64,000 nucleotides of DNA, from the NCBI RefSeq assembly GCF_000013885.1, contig NC_007964.1:3706001-3770000 (forward strand). The letters run 5' to 3'. This document shows, piece by piece, positions 1 to 8,451 of this stretch. The notes under the pieces are model-generated. The model was not told the DNA's origin. It searched no databases and saw only the letters and a list, made by a program, of their open reading frames with translations. This stretch comes from Nitrobacter hamburgensis X14. Lineage in GTDB: Bacteria; Pseudomonadota; Alphaproteobacteria; Rhizobiales; Xanthobacteraceae. Every line of letters starts with the position of its first letter. Within the stretch, counting starts at the first letter, position 1. Both the position numbers and the translations under genes were made by a program.

Positions 1-1
1 G

Positions 2-1627
2 CCCGGCAAGCAGATGGCGATCGACGCTGACCTCTCCGCCGGCCTGATAGACGAAAAGACCGCCAAGGAACGCCGCAAGGCGCTGGAGGACGAAAGCGGC
101 TTCTTCGGCGCGATGGACGGCGCCTCGAAGTTCGTGCGCGGCGATGCGGTCGCCGGCCTGCTGGTCGTCTTCATCAACATCATCGGCGGCATGATCATCG
201 GCATCGCGCAGCAGGGCTTGAGCTTTGGCGACGCCGCGCGCAGCTACACCCTGCTGACCGTTGGCGACGGCCTTGTCACGCAGATCCCGGCGCTGATCGT
301 CTCGACCGCCGCCGGCCTTCTGGTCTCCAAGGCCGCGGTCACCGGCGCCGCCGACAAGGCGCTGATGAAGCAGCTTTCCGGCTACCCGCAGGCGCTCGGC
401 ATGTCGGCCGGGGTGATGCTGGTGCTGGGACTGCTGCCGGGCATTCCGATGCTGCCGTTCCTCGCGCTCGGCGGCGGCGCCGCGGCGCTGGCCTGGACCT
501 CGCGAAAGCGTCACCGCATCGCGGCTGCGGAAGCCAAGGCCGCGGCAGCGCCCGACGCCGCAACAGCAGCGGCGGCCGCGGCCGCTGCGGAGGAGCCGAT
601 CTCGACCGCGCTGAAGATCGACGATCTCAAGATCGAACTGGGCTATGCGCTGCTGCCGCTGGTCAACGGCCCCGACGGCCAGGATCGTCTCACCGAGCAG
701 ATCAAGGCGCTGCGCCGCTCGCTCGCGATCGAGATGGGATTTGTGATGCCGGCGGTACGGATTCTCGACAACGTGCAACTCGAGGCCAACACCTACATCA
801 TCAAAATCAAGGAGGTCGACGCCGGCTCGGGCCGGATCTGGCCGAACCAGTACATGGTGATGGATCCCGCCGGCGATCAGGTCGACGTGCCCGGCATTCA
901 CACCACCGAACCGACCTTCGGCCTGCCGGCAACGTGGGTCGATGCCTCGCTGAAGGAAGAGGCCTCGCTGAAGGGTTATACCGTGGTCGATGCCGCGACC
1001 GTGGCTTCGACCCACCTCACCGAACTGCTCAAGACCAACATGTCGGACCTGCTCTCCTACGGCGAGGTGCAAAAGCTTTTGAAGGATCTGCCGAAGGAAC
1101 AGGGCGAACTGGTCAAGGACATCGTTCCGAGCCAGATCACGGTCTCCGGCATCCAGCGCGTACTGCAACTCCTGCTCGCCGAGCGCATCTCGGTCCGCGA
1201 TCTCTCCACCATCCTCGAAGGCATCGCCGATGCGCTGGCCTTCTCGCGCAACCCGGCGACGCTGGTCGAGCACGTGCGCGCCCGCCTTGCGCGCCAGATC
1301 TGCGCCCAGAATACCTCGGGCAACGGCTACCTGCCGCTGGTCGCGCTGTCGGCGAAATGGGAACAGGCCTTTGCCGAATCCATCATCGGCCAGGGCGAAG
1401 AACGCAGCCTCGCGATGCAACCCTCAAAGCTGTCGGAATTCATGACCGCGGTGCGCGACCGCTTCGAACAGGCCGCCCGCGAAGGCGAAGCGCCGGTGCT
1501 CGTGACCTCGGCCGCGATCCGGCCGTTCGTCCGCTCGCTGGTCGAGCGGTTCCGCGCCCAGACCCCCGTGCTGTCGCAGGCCGAAATTCATCCGCGCGCC
1601 CGGCTCAAAACCGTCGGAAGCATCTGA
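2..1627 (+). CDS. flhA: FlhA, flagellar type III export gate protein (5' truncated by window edge)
   Basis: FlhA is the large inner-membrane component of the flagellar protein export gate; its cytoplasmic domain docks export chaperones. The frame is already open at base 2 and begins with the FlhA hallmark PGKQMAIDADLSAG, so roughly the first 150-170 residues lie outside the window. Visible are the last membrane segments (about residues 40-150), an unusually alanine-rich linker (encoded near 520-595) and the complete C-terminal cytoplasmic domain ending in ARLKTVGSI. The family is about 690-700 residues. The next flagellar genes, fliJ and fliI, lie convergently to the right. Identification is firm; the upstream start cannot be seen. 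Confidence 0.95.
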   Translation, partial: PGKQMAIDADLSAGLIDEKTAKERRKALEDESGFFGAMDGASKFVRGDAVAGLLVVFINIIGGMIIGIAQQGLSFGDAARSYTLLTVGDGLVTQIPALIVSTAAGLLVSKAAVTGAADKALMKQLSGYPQALGMSAGVMLVLGLLPGIPMLPFLALGGGAAALAWTSRKRHRIAAAEAKAAAAPDAATAAAAAAAAEEPISTALKIDDLKIELGYALLPLVNGPDGQDRLTEQIKALRRSLAIEMGFVMPAVRILDNVQLEANTYIIKIKEVDAGSGRIWPNQYMVMDPAGDQVDVPGIHTTEPTFGLPATWVDASLKEEASLKGYTVVDAATVASTHLTELLKTNMSDLLSYGEVQKLLKDLPKEQGELVKDIVPSQITVSGIQRVLQLLLAERISVRDLSTILEGIADALAFSRNPATLVEHVRARLARQICAQNTSGNGYLPLVALSAKWEQAFAESIIGQGEERSLAMQPSKLSEFMTAVRDRFEQAAREGEAPVLVTSAAIRPFVRSLVERFRAQTPVLSQAEIHPRARLKTVGSI

Positions 1628-1844
1628 TCCGCCGCACCGAATCAAGCAGGCGCCTATGCGGCATTTTGGCATCAGACAAATGTTTTATGTCTGGAGCCTA
1701 CGATGAGTGCGTGGGCGCGCGATTTATCAGTCGCTTAAGATTAACACACTGATCTCATTGCAAAAATATAGATATGTACCATGCTTCCGGGATCAGGCGA
1801 TCGCGTTTGTTCACACCTTTTCACTGCCTTGTGATCACCCCTTC

Positions 1845-1870
1845 GGAACAATAAGGCGCCTTCCTACGTT
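1845..1870 (+). promoter_or_regulatory. EcfG-type general stress promoter
   Basis: GGAAC at 1845-1849 is followed after exactly 17 bases by CGTT at 1867-1870. This matches the -35/-10 pattern of sigma-EcfG (PhyR-NepR-EcfG general stress response) promoters known in alphaproteobacteria. It points into the small membrane protein gene that starts at 1950, leaving an inferred leader of about 70 bases. No second perfect match was noticed in the other intergenic regions read. Confidence 0.65.
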
Positions 1871-1949
1871 TGCATGACGCGAGACCATGAACCTGTTCGG
1901 GGATGACGGAGACAAATCTCTAAAGGAAGTTAGCGGCAGGGAGGCTTCC

Positions 1950-2150
1950 ATGAACCATTCGATTTACAGTGCGGATCGGACGACCCACCTGAAGATCGTG
2001 GTTGTCGCTCTCGTCGCAGGGATTGCAGTAGCGGGCTTCGCCATTTCGGCGCGGATCAATGCCGGCGACGGCTATACGCAGACCGCGCGCATCATCAAGG
2101 CCGGCAAACCGATGGCAGTCACGAGTTCTGGCGCGATGGTCGTTCGCTGA
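1950..2150 (+). CDS. Small single-pass membrane protein, conserved hypothetical
   Basis: This encodes 66 residues with one clear hydrophobic segment (about residues 14-32, KIVVVALVAGIAVAGFAIS) after a short polar N-terminus, so it is probably a single-pass inner-membrane protein. The ATG at 1950 is preferred to an upstream in-frame ATG at 1887 because GGAGG lies just ahead of it and the extra 21 residues look like untranslated leader. I know similar small proteins as conserved hypotheticals in Bradyrhizobium relatives, but no function is established. The EcfG-type promoter upstream suggests induction by general stress. It is followed by a possible small RNA and a strong hairpin terminator. 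Confidence 0.6.
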   Translation: MNHSIYSADRTTHLKIVVVALVAGIAVAGFAISARINAGDGYTQTARIIKAGKPMAVTSSGAMVVR

Positions 2151-2159
2151 AGGAATTTA

Positions 2160-2275
2160 AGGAATTCACGAGGCCTCTTTAGTTGCCCCCCGAAGTCGCC
2201 GCGTGAGTACGTAGAGGACCCCACTAACCCCAAGTGGTCTACGATGGAAAACGCCCGCCCCCCACGGGCGTTTTC
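2160..2275 (+). ncRNA. Candidate small RNA or structured 3' leader ending in a terminator
   Basis: The 100 bases between the small membrane protein gene and the terminator contain no ORF but do contain structure. A hairpin at 2211-2242 pairs GTAGA/TCTAC and CCACT/AGTGG around a bulge and the loop AACCCCA. An unpaired CCCCCC run lies near 2186-2191, and the terminator loop is again CCCCCCA. C-rich single-stranded loops before an intrinsic terminator are typical of alphaproteobacterial sRNAs. It may instead be the 3' end of the upstream mRNA. No separate promoter could be assigned. Confidence 0.3.
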
Positions 2276-2279
2276 TTTT
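2247..2279 (+). terminator. Intrinsic terminator
   Basis: An 11-bp perfect stem, GAAAACGCCCG (2247-2257) with CGGGCGTTTTC (2265-2275), closes a 7-base C-rich loop and is followed by TTTT. The A and T ends of the stem make it potentially bidirectional. It lies between the small membrane protein gene and the convergent fliJ. Confidence 0.8.
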
Positions 2280-2350
2280 GCCTATCTCTCAAAAAGAAAA
2301 ACCCGGGCGGAACGCTTGGATTCGATGGATATGAATTGTCGATGTCGCGG

Positions 2351-2770
2351 TCAGGCGATGACGCCCATGCGCGCCCGCATCAGGCCGATGCTGTCGAGAT
2401 CGGCTTGCTCGCGGGCGCTCTCTTCCGCACGCTCGCGCGCCTGGTCGCGCTCATCGAGCAATTCGACCTTCTTCAGTTCCTCGAAGGCCTCCGCAAGACC
2501 CAGCTTGGCGTCTTCAAGCTGGACGCGCAATTCGTCCGCCGAGCGGGTCAGGTTTTCGCGACGCTGGATCGCCGCCTTGGCATAGGTCGGATAGGCGAAA
2601 TGCGCGGGATCGTCGATCCCGGCACGATCCTGCTCGATTTCGATTTCGCGCTCCAGATCGACCGACATGCGCTGGAAGTCAGCGATCATGCTCTCGATCT
2701 GAGCCACCCTCCGTCGCTTCTCCTCGACCTGGAATTTCTTTAGGCGGATCAGCGTTTCACGTGACTTCAT
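2351..2770 (-). CDS. fliJ: FliJ, flagellar export apparatus stalk protein
   Basis: FliJ is the small coiled-coil protein that links the FliI ATPase ring to the FlhA gate and helps deliver substrates. The 139-residue product has the right length and is almost entirely charged helix: MKSRETLIRLKKFQVEEKRRR at the start, then two long heptad stretches rich in E, R and L with a short break at the IDDPAHFAYPTYAKA segment. It lies 109 bases downstream of fliI on the same strand, the usual fliI-fliJ order. The gene ends facing the terminator at 2247-2279. Confidence 0.88.
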   Translation of the reverse strand: MKSRETLIRLKKFQVEEKRRRVAQIESMIADFQRMSVDLEREIEIEQDRAGIDDPAHFAYPTYAKAAIQRRENLTRSADELRVQLEDAKLGLAEAFEELKKVELLDERDQARERAEESAREQADLDSIGLMRARMGVIA

Positions 2771-2879
2771 CGACTAGTACTCCCCAGAAGTCCCGAATCT
2801 GAACGCGGGACGATACCGGCATCCCGTTCGGGTCCCGCCGGCACTACTCTTATGAGAAGCCGATGATGGCCCGACAAAG

Positions 2880-4244
2880 TTAGCGTTCCGTTTCCAAGGT
2901 CTTAAGGATTTGCTGCAACCGCCGATAACCGTCCTCGATGCTGGTGACTTCGTCCTTGGCCTGGCGCAGAAAATCTTCCAGGAGCGGATTGAGCCGGATC
3001 GCCTCGTCGACCTCGGCGTTAGACCCGGTCCGATAGGCGCCGAGGCGGATCAACTCCTCCATGTCGGAAAAGGTGGCCATCACCTGCCGCCCGCGGGTGA
3101 TCACCGGCAGGAAGGCAGGATCGGCGGATTTCGGCATGGTGCGCGACACCGACTTCAGGACATTGATCGCGGGATAGCGGCCGCGCTCGGCAATGGCGCG
3201 CTGCATCACGATGTGGCCATCGAGAATGCCGCGCACCGCATCGGCCACCGGCTCGTTGTGATCGTCACCGTCCACCAGCACCGTGAAAATACCGGTGATG
3301 GTTCCCTTGTCGGCGGCGCCGGGACCGGCGCGCTCCAGAAGCCTCGGCAGTTCGGTGAACACGGTCGGCGTGTAACCCTTCGTGGTCGGCGGCTCGCCGG
3401 TCGACAATCCGATTTCGCGCTGCGCCATCGCGAACCGCGTCACCGAATCCATCATGCACATGACGTCCTTGCCCTCGTCGCGGAAATATTCCGCGACGGC
3501 CAGGGTCAGATAGGCAGCCTGCCGCCGCATCAGGGCGGGCTCGTCGGAGGTCGCGACCACGACGACCGATCGTGCGAGCCCCTCCTCGCCGAGGTCGTCC
3601 TGCAGGAATTCCTGCACCTCGCGGCCGCGTTCGCCGACCAGCCCGATCACCGAAATGTCGGCGTCCGCGTTGCGCGCCAGCATCGACAGCAGCACCGATT
3701 TGCCGACGCCGGAACCGGCGAAGATACCGAGCCGCTGGCCGCGGCAGCAGGTCAGGAACGTGTTCAGCGCGCGAACGCCGAGGTCGAGCGGTTTGCCGAC
3801 CCGCTTGCGCGAATGCGCCGGCGGCGGCGAATTGCGGAACGGCACCGGCACCGGCCCTTGCGGCAACGCTCCCTTGCCGTCGATCGGCTCGCCCATGGCG
3901 TTGAGAACACGGCCGAGCCAGGAGGGAGCCGGGCGCACCTGGCTGGAGGCATTGGCGATCACGGCGCGGCAGCCGCGCCGCACCCCGTCAAGGCCGGCGA
4001 ACGGCATGACCACGGCATTGTCGCCGTTGAAGCCAACCACCTCCGCCGGGATGACACGGTCGCCGCCGGTCTCGATCAGGATTCGGGCGCCGACCGACAT
4101 CGCATGGATGGGGCCGGCTATCTCGACCATCAGGCCGCGTACGCCAACCACGCGGCCATAAATATTGACGCGCTCGATATCGCCGACCTGTTCGGCCAGG
4201 CCCTTCACCGTGAAAACCTTAAGTTTCCGCGCATTAGCGGGCAC
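2880..4244 (-). CDS. fliI: FliI, flagellum-specific export ATPase
   Basis: FliI is the hexameric ATPase of the flagellar export apparatus, related to F1-beta. The 454-residue product shows the Walker A motif AGSGVGKS at residues 176-183, a Walker B-type strand VMCMMDS, the YTPTVFTELPRLLERAGPG signature and GSNAEVDEAIRLNPLLEDFL near the C-terminus. The start is a GTG at 4244 with an AAAGG stretch just ahead; an internal start is possible. It is divergent from ctrA across a 333-base intergenic region carrying a CtrA-like box 4 bases from its start, so CtrA control is plausible. Confidence 0.95.
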   Translation of the reverse strand: MPANARKLKVFTVKGLAEQVGDIERVNIYGRVVGVRGLMVEIAGPIHAMSVGARILIETGGDRVIPAEVVGFNGDNAVVMPFAGLDGVRRGCRAVIANASSQVRPAPSWLGRVLNAMGEPIDGKGALPQGPVPVPFRNSPPPAHSRKRVGKPLDLGVRALNTFLTCCRGQRLGIFAGSGVGKSVLLSMLARNADADISVIGLVGERGREVQEFLQDDLGEEGLARSVVVVATSDEPALMRRQAAYLTLAVAEYFRDEGKDVMCMMDSVTRFAMAQREIGLSTGEPPTTKGYTPTVFTELPRLLERAGPGAADKGTITGIFTVLVDGDDHNEPVADAVRGILDGHIVMQRAIAERGRYPAINVLKSVSRTMPKSADPAFLPVITRGRQVMATFSDMEELIRLGAYRTGSNAEVDEAIRLNPLLEDFLRQAKDEVTSIEDGYRRLQQILKTLETER

Positions 4245-4577
4245 CCTTTAACCTCGTGTTTACCCGCATCGTTAATCATTGCGTCACTGTCTTTGGCGAT
4301 TGAGCGCGCCTGGTCTTCAGAACGAAGGCGAGTCGCGGGAGTCGGTTAGGTCTGGCTTTTAATGTGGAACCTGAACGCGATTGGCTAGGAAAAACTGCTT
4401 CAACGCAACACTTTAGGGCGATTCGATGAAAATTGCACCGATAGAGCTTGCACAACAGAAACAGTTTTTGTTAACTATAGGCAGTCAGGATCCGAATCAG
4501 TTGCTTAAAGGCGTTTCCAGTGCCGCAAGTATTGCGGCCGGCCTGACGCCCGGCGCGGCGACGATTAGGGGACTGGC
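4245..4577. promoter_or_regulatory. fliI-ctrA divergent regulatory region with four GANTC sites and a CtrA-like box
   Basis: No gene is present. Four GANTC motifs, the CcrM methylation target, occur at 4330, 4339, 4420 and 4494. TTAA-N7-TTTAC at 4248-4263 differs by one base from the CtrA consensus TTAA-N7-TTAAC and abuts fliI. A TTAAC half site lies near 4470. In Caulobacter, ctrA promoter P1 is controlled by CcrM methylation and CtrA autoregulation, so the arrangement fits a cell-cycle-controlled ctrA promoter. The exact promoter positions are not resolved. Confidence 0.55.
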
Positions 4578-5279
4578 ATGCGCGTTTTGCTGATTGAGGA
4601 TGACAGCGCCGTCGCGCAGTCGATCGAGCTGATGCTCAAGTCCGAGAGTTTCAACGTCTATACGACGGATCTCGGCGAGGAAGGCGTCGATCTTGGCAAA
4701 CTGTACGACTACGACATCATCCTTCTCGATCTCAACCTGCCCGACATGTCCGGTTACGACGTGCTCAAGCAGCTCCGCGTCTCCAAGATCAAAACACCCA
4801 TTCTGATCCTCTCCGGCCTCGCCGGCATCGAGGACAAGGTCAAGGGTCTCGGCGTCGGCGCCGACGACTACATGACAAAGCCCTTCCACAAGGACGAGCT
4901 GGTGGCCCGCATCCATGCGATCGTGCGCCGCTCCAAGGGCCATGCCCAGTCGGTGATCCAGACCGGCGATCTCGTGGTCAATCTCGACACCAAGACGGTG
5001 GAAGTCGGCGGCCAGCGCGTCCACCTGACGGGCAAGGAATACCAGATGCTGGAGCTGCTCAGCTTGCGCAAGGGCACCACGCTGACCAAGGAAATGTTCC
5101 TCAACCACCTCTATGGCGGCATGGACGAGCCCGAGCTGAAGATCATTGACGTCTTCATCTGCAAGCTGCGCAAGAAGCTCGCCAACGCCTCCGACGGCCG
5201 CAACTTCATCGAGACCGTGTGGGGCCGCGGCTACGTGCTGCGCGAACCGCACGAGGATGAAGCCCGCATCCCGGCCTGA
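4578..5279 (+). CDS. ctrA: CtrA, cell-cycle master response regulator
   Basis: CtrA is an OmpR-family response regulator that activates flagellar, chemotaxis and division genes and, in Caulobacter, blocks replication initiation. It is phosphorylated through CckA and ChpT. The 233-residue protein has an N-terminal receiver with acidic pocket EDD at 7-9, phospho-acceptor D51 (LLDLNLP), a KPF motif, then the winged-helix domain (about 125-225) with the very conserved stretches LTGKEYQMLELL and GRGYVLREP. The start MRVLLIEDDSAV is the canonical CtrA start. A strong terminator follows. chpT lies 6 kb away on the other strand. Confidence 0.97.
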   Translation: MRVLLIEDDSAVAQSIELMLKSESFNVYTTDLGEEGVDLGKLYDYDIILLDLNLPDMSGYDVLKQLRVSKIKTPILILSGLAGIEDKVKGLGVGADDYMTKPFHKDELVARIHAIVRRSKGHAQSVIQTGDLVVNLDTKTVEVGGQRVHLTGKEYQMLELLSLRKGTTLTKEMFLNHLYGGMDEPELKIIDVFICKLRKKLANASDGRNFIETVWGRGYVLREPHEDEARIPA

Positions 5280-5309
5280 CACCGCAATCCTGCGTTCCTC
5301 CCAGACTGA

Positions 5310-5334
5310 CCCCGCCGCAAATGGCGGGGTTTTT
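5310..5334 (+). terminator. Intrinsic terminator of ctrA
   Basis: CCCCGCC (5310-5316) pairs perfectly with GGCGGGG (5323-5329) around a 6-base loop and is followed by five T residues. It lies 31 bases after the ctrA stop codon and before the convergent cheR. Confidence 0.85.
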
Positions 5335-5441
5335 GTTTGGGGAGGGCGCCGGAGCTGTCGCGCTGCCGGAATGCCCCTGCTCCGGCCTCCATGAACCCGG
5401 CGCCGGGTTGCCCCGGACCGGCACAAATATTCACCGGCGCG

Positions 5442-6308
5442 CTATGCGCGGGCGGCGGACCTGGCCGCCGGCATGCCCGGCACCAGCGACGGTGCATGAA
5501 CGCGATTGGGCCGATAGAGACCGCGCTTGTCCGGATGGGGCTTGAACACGTCGGTCAGCCCGACCACGGTTTCCGCGGCGCCGAGCGTGAGGAAGCCATC
5601 GGCTTCCATTTGCTTCGCTAGCCGCATGAAAACGCCGACCTTGGTCTCCTGATCGAAATAGATCAGCACGTTGCGGCAGAAGACCACGTCGAAGGCGCCG
5701 AGGTGGGAAAAATCCTGCAACAGATTGAGCTGGCGGTGCTGAACCATCGCGCGAATGTCGGCATTGATCTGCCAGAGTTCGCCGACCTGCTTGAAATACT
5801 TGATCAGCAACTGAATGGGCAGCCCGCGCTGCACCTCGAACTGACTGTAGAGACCGGCCCGCGACTTTTCGAGCACCTCGTTCGACAGATCGGTGGCGAT
5901 GATCTCGATACGCCAGCCCGCCAGCGCGGGAGCGTATTCCTTGAGACACATCGCGATCGAGTAAGGCTCCTGCCCGGTCGATCCGGCAGCGCACCATATC
6001 CGCAGGCTGCGGCGAGCCGCGCGGGCCTGCAGCAGCGCCGGAATCATGGTCTCGCGCAGATGCTCGAACGGCGTCTTGTCGCGAAAGAAGAAGGTTTCGT
6101 TGGTGGTCATCGCCTCGACGACGTCAACCGTCAGCGCCACGGCGCCGTTCTTCATTTTCTGCACGAGGTCGCCGATGCCCGAAAGGCCGGCCTTGCGCGC
6201 GAGCGGAATCAGACGGCTCTCGACCAGATATTGCTTGTCGGCGGCGAGATCGAGTCCGGACCGCTCCCTCAGAAACCTGCGCAGGTACTCAAAATCAAGC
6301 GGCGTCAC
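5442..6308 (-). CDS. cheR: CheR, chemoreceptor glutamate O-methyltransferase
   Basis: CheR uses S-adenosylmethionine to methylate chemoreceptor glutamates during adaptation. The 288-residue protein has the N-terminal helical domain (about 1-75, including NETFFFRD) and a SAM-binding methyltransferase fold with IWCAAGSTGQEPYSIAM and DVVFCRNVLIYF. I place the start at a GTG at 6308, giving VTPLDFEYLRRFL, because it overlaps the cheB stop as GTGA, a translational-coupling arrangement. A longer reading to 6413 would run inside cheB. It is the last gene of the che operon. Confidence 0.93.
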   Translation of the reverse strand: MTPLDFEYLRRFLRERSGLDLAADKQYLVESRLIPLARKAGLSGIGDLVQKMKNGAVALTVDVVEAMTTNETFFFRDKTPFEHLRETMIPALLQARAARRSLRIWCAAGSTGQEPYSIAMCLKEYAPALAGWRIEIIATDLSNEVLEKSRAGLYSQFEVQRGLPIQLLIKYFKQVGELWQINADIRAMVQHRQLNLLQDFSHLGAFDVVFCRNVLIYFDQETKVGVFMRLAKQMEADGFLTLGAAETVVGLTDVFKPHPDKRGLYRPNRVHAPSLVPGMPAARSAARA

Positions 6309-7450
6309 GAATGGTCTCCCGCAAACAGCCGAACGAGCTTCGGTGCGATCTGTTGAAGCGGCAAAACGGCCGCGCAAATTCCGGCCTGGGCGGCTGCGCC
6401 CGGCATTCCCCACACCACGCTGCTCGCTTCGTCCTGCGCGATGACATTGCCCCCTGCCGCGACGATTTGCTGGCCGCCGCGCATTCCGTCCGATCCCATT
6501 CCCGTCAGGATGACGGCCAGAATGCCTCCCTGCCAGACGTCGATCGCCGACGTGAACAGCGGATCGACGGCCGGTTTGCAGAAATTCACCGCCGGGCCGT
6601 CATCGAGCACGATGACGGCGCCTGTGCCCTTTCTGGCCAGGCGCATGTGGCGGCCGCCGGTCGCGAGATAGATATGACCTGGTTTCACGATCTCCTCATC
6701 CACCCCCTCATGCGCCGGGCGTCCGGCGGCTCGCGCCAGATGCTCGGCGAGAATGGTCGTGAACGTCGGCGGCATGTGCTGCGTGATCAGCACCGGATAG
6801 CGGTCGATCACCGGCCCTATTCCGGCCACCAGCGTCATCAGCGCCTGCGGCCCGCCTGTGGACGAGCCGATCAGCAGCGCGCGCGGGGCGTGCGTGCTGA
6901 AGGGGCGCAACACCGGTGCCGAATGCGCCGGCACAGGAGTGGCCTGGATGGGACGCGGTTCCGGCTCGCGCGCCGAGGCGAGCGCCGCCGGGCGACGACG
7001 CTTTGCGGCGAGATGCCGGATCTTCTGGATCAGGTCGTGCTTGAAGATATCGGCCGCGGCGATCTCGCGGGTGCTTTCCGGCTTCGGAATGTAATCGGCG
7101 GCGCCGAGCGACAGGGCCTTGAAACTGATCTCCGCATTGCGGCGGGTCAGCGTCGAGGCCATGATGACAATGAGATTGCGCTTCTTTGCCAGTAGTTGCG
7201 GCAGCGCGGAGATGCCGTCGAGCTCGGGCATTTCGATATCGAGGACGACGACGTCGGGATTGGCGCGCTCGACCTGGTTGACCGCGTCGAGCCCGGTGCG
7301 CAGCGAGGCCGCGACCACCATGTCGGGCTCGGCCTCGATCCATCGGGAAATCAGTCCGCGAATGACGACGGAGTCATCGACCACCATGACACGCAGCGGC
7401 TCCTGCCTCCCCGAATCCAGAGCCGCCGGACTTGCCACAGCAGTACGCAT
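6305..7450 (-). CDS. cheB: CheB, chemoreceptor methylesterase / glutamine deamidase
   Basis: CheB removes receptor methyl groups when phosphorylated by CheA, opposing CheR. The receiver domain carries phospho-acceptor D71 (VVVLDIEMPELDG). A Pro- and Arg-rich linker leads to the C-terminal esterase domain with the catalytic motifs IGSSTGGPQAL (Ser), ITQHMPP (His) and GMGSDGMRG (Asp). The ATG at 7450 gives 381 residues; a TTG seven codons upstream (7471) is a weaker alternative. It lies 77 bases after cheY and overlaps cheR by four bases. Confidence 0.94.
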   Translation of the reverse strand: MRTAVASPAALDSGRQEPLRVMVVDDSVVIRGLISRWIEAEPDMVVAASLRTGLDAVNQVERANPDVVVLDIEMPELDGISALPQLLAKKRNLIVIMASTLTRRNAEISFKALSLGAADYIPKPESTREIAAADIFKHDLIQKIRHLAAKRRRPAALASAREPEPRPIQATPVPAHSAPVLRPFSTHAPRALLIGSSTGGPQALMTLVAGIGPVIDRYPVLITQHMPPTFTTILAEHLARAAGRPAHEGVDEEIVKPGHIYLATGGRHMRLARKGTGAVIVLDDGPAVNFCKPAVDPLFTSAIDVWQGGILAVILTGMGSDGMRGGQQIVAAGGNVIAQDEASSVVWGMPGAAAQAGICAAVLPLQQIAPKLVRLFAGDHS

Positions 7451-7527
7451 TACCCAACTCACCAGACGCAACGACGGACAAAGACGATATCTGCGCCGGC
7501 CGGGATCGGCTCCCGGCGCGGCGAACT

Positions 7528-7893
7528 TCAGATCAGACCGATTTCGTGAAACTTCGCCGTCACGATGTCCTTGTCGAACGGCTTCATGATGTATTCGTTG
7601 GCGCCGGCATGGAGCGCGCGGGCGATGTGCGCGACATCGTTCTCCGTGGTACAGAACACCACCTTCGGCTGATCGCCGCCGGGCATCAGGCGCAGGTTAC
7701 GAAGAAACTCGTAACCGTCCATGACCGGCATGTTCCAGTCCAGCAGCACGGCATCCGGCAGCTCGCGCTTGCAAATGTCCAGCGCTTTCTCGCCATCCTC
7801 CGCCTCGATGATGCGAAAATCGAAACCTTCCAGGATACGTCGCGCGACCTTACGAATGACGCTGGAATCATCCACGACCAGGCATGTTTTCAT
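7528..7893 (-). CDS. cheY: CheY, single-domain chemotaxis response regulator
   Basis: A 121-residue stand-alone receiver domain. It has the acidic pair DD at 8-9, phospho-acceptor D52 in LLDWNMPVMDG, the switch Thr in VVFCTTEND and Lys in the KPFD motif. It is the diffusible signal phosphorylated by CheA that acts on the flagellar motor. It lies between cheW and cheB in the che operon. Alphaproteobacteria often have several CheY proteins, so it may be the motor regulator or a phosphate sink; the sequence alone does not decide. Confidence 0.92.
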   Translation of the reverse strand: MKTCLVVDDSSVIRKVARRILEGFDFRIIEAEDGEKALDICKRELPDAVLLDWNMPVMDGYEFLRNLRLMPGGDQPKVVFCTTENDVAHIARALHAGANEYIMKPFDKDIVTAKFHEIGLI

Positions 7894-7965
7894 TTCGGCC
7901 TCCGCCTCTTTTCAGCCTTCACGCACGACGGGACATTTCCCGACGACAAGCACCTGCGGCCGTTC

Positions 7966-8451
7966 TCAGGCCGCAAGCTTGTCAGGCATTATCTCCAGAA
8001 CACGATCGATATCGAGAACGACCATCAACTGTCCATCCAGCCGATGCACGCCCGCCGACATCTCCGCCATCCGCGGGTCGAGGTTGGCCGGATTGACCTC
8101 GCGGCCTTCGTCCGGGAGTTTCATGACTTCGCCGATCGAATCGATCAGAAGTCCGTAGGACTCGCCGCGCAGTTCGACACCGACGGCCATCGGCGGGCGA
8201 TCGGTCTCTCCCTTCGGCAGGCCTAATCGCGCGCGCACATCGATCGCGGTGACAATGCGACCGCGCAGATTCAAGACGCCGGCGACGTCGCCCGACGCCA
8301 GCGGCACCCGGGTCAGACGTTCCGGCTTGAACACGTCGTGCACCCGCGAGATCGGCAGCCCGAACAACTGCCCGCCGATGGTCGCGGTGACGTATTCGGT
8401 GATCGCGTTTTCGCTGCCCTGGTTGAGGTTGGTCATGCTCTGATCCTTCAT
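7966..8451 (-). CDS. cheW: CheW, chemoreceptor-kinase coupling protein
   Basis: CheW bridges chemoreceptors and the CheA kinase in signalling arrays. The 161-residue product is a single CheW domain with the typical stretches YVTATIGGQLFGLPISRV, GVLNLRGRIVTAIDVRARLGLP and YGLLIDSIGEVMKLP. The ATG start at 8451 overlaps the cheA stop codon as ATGA, which fits translational coupling; a second in-frame ATG lies five codons inside. It is followed by cheY after 72 bases. Confidence 0.95.
   Translation of the reverse strand: MKDQSMTNLNQGSENAITEYVTATIGGQLFGLPISRVHDVFKPERLTRVPLASGDVAGVLNLRGRIVTAIDVRARLGLPKGETDRPPMAVGVELRGESYGLLIDSIGEVMKLPDEGREVNPANLDPRMAEMSAGVHRLDGQLMVVLDIDRVLEIMPDKLAA

Noticed and set aside
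2910..4349. 479-residue open frame opposite fliI
   Set aside because: Shadow of the FliI ATPase gene, with no start context or protein family features.
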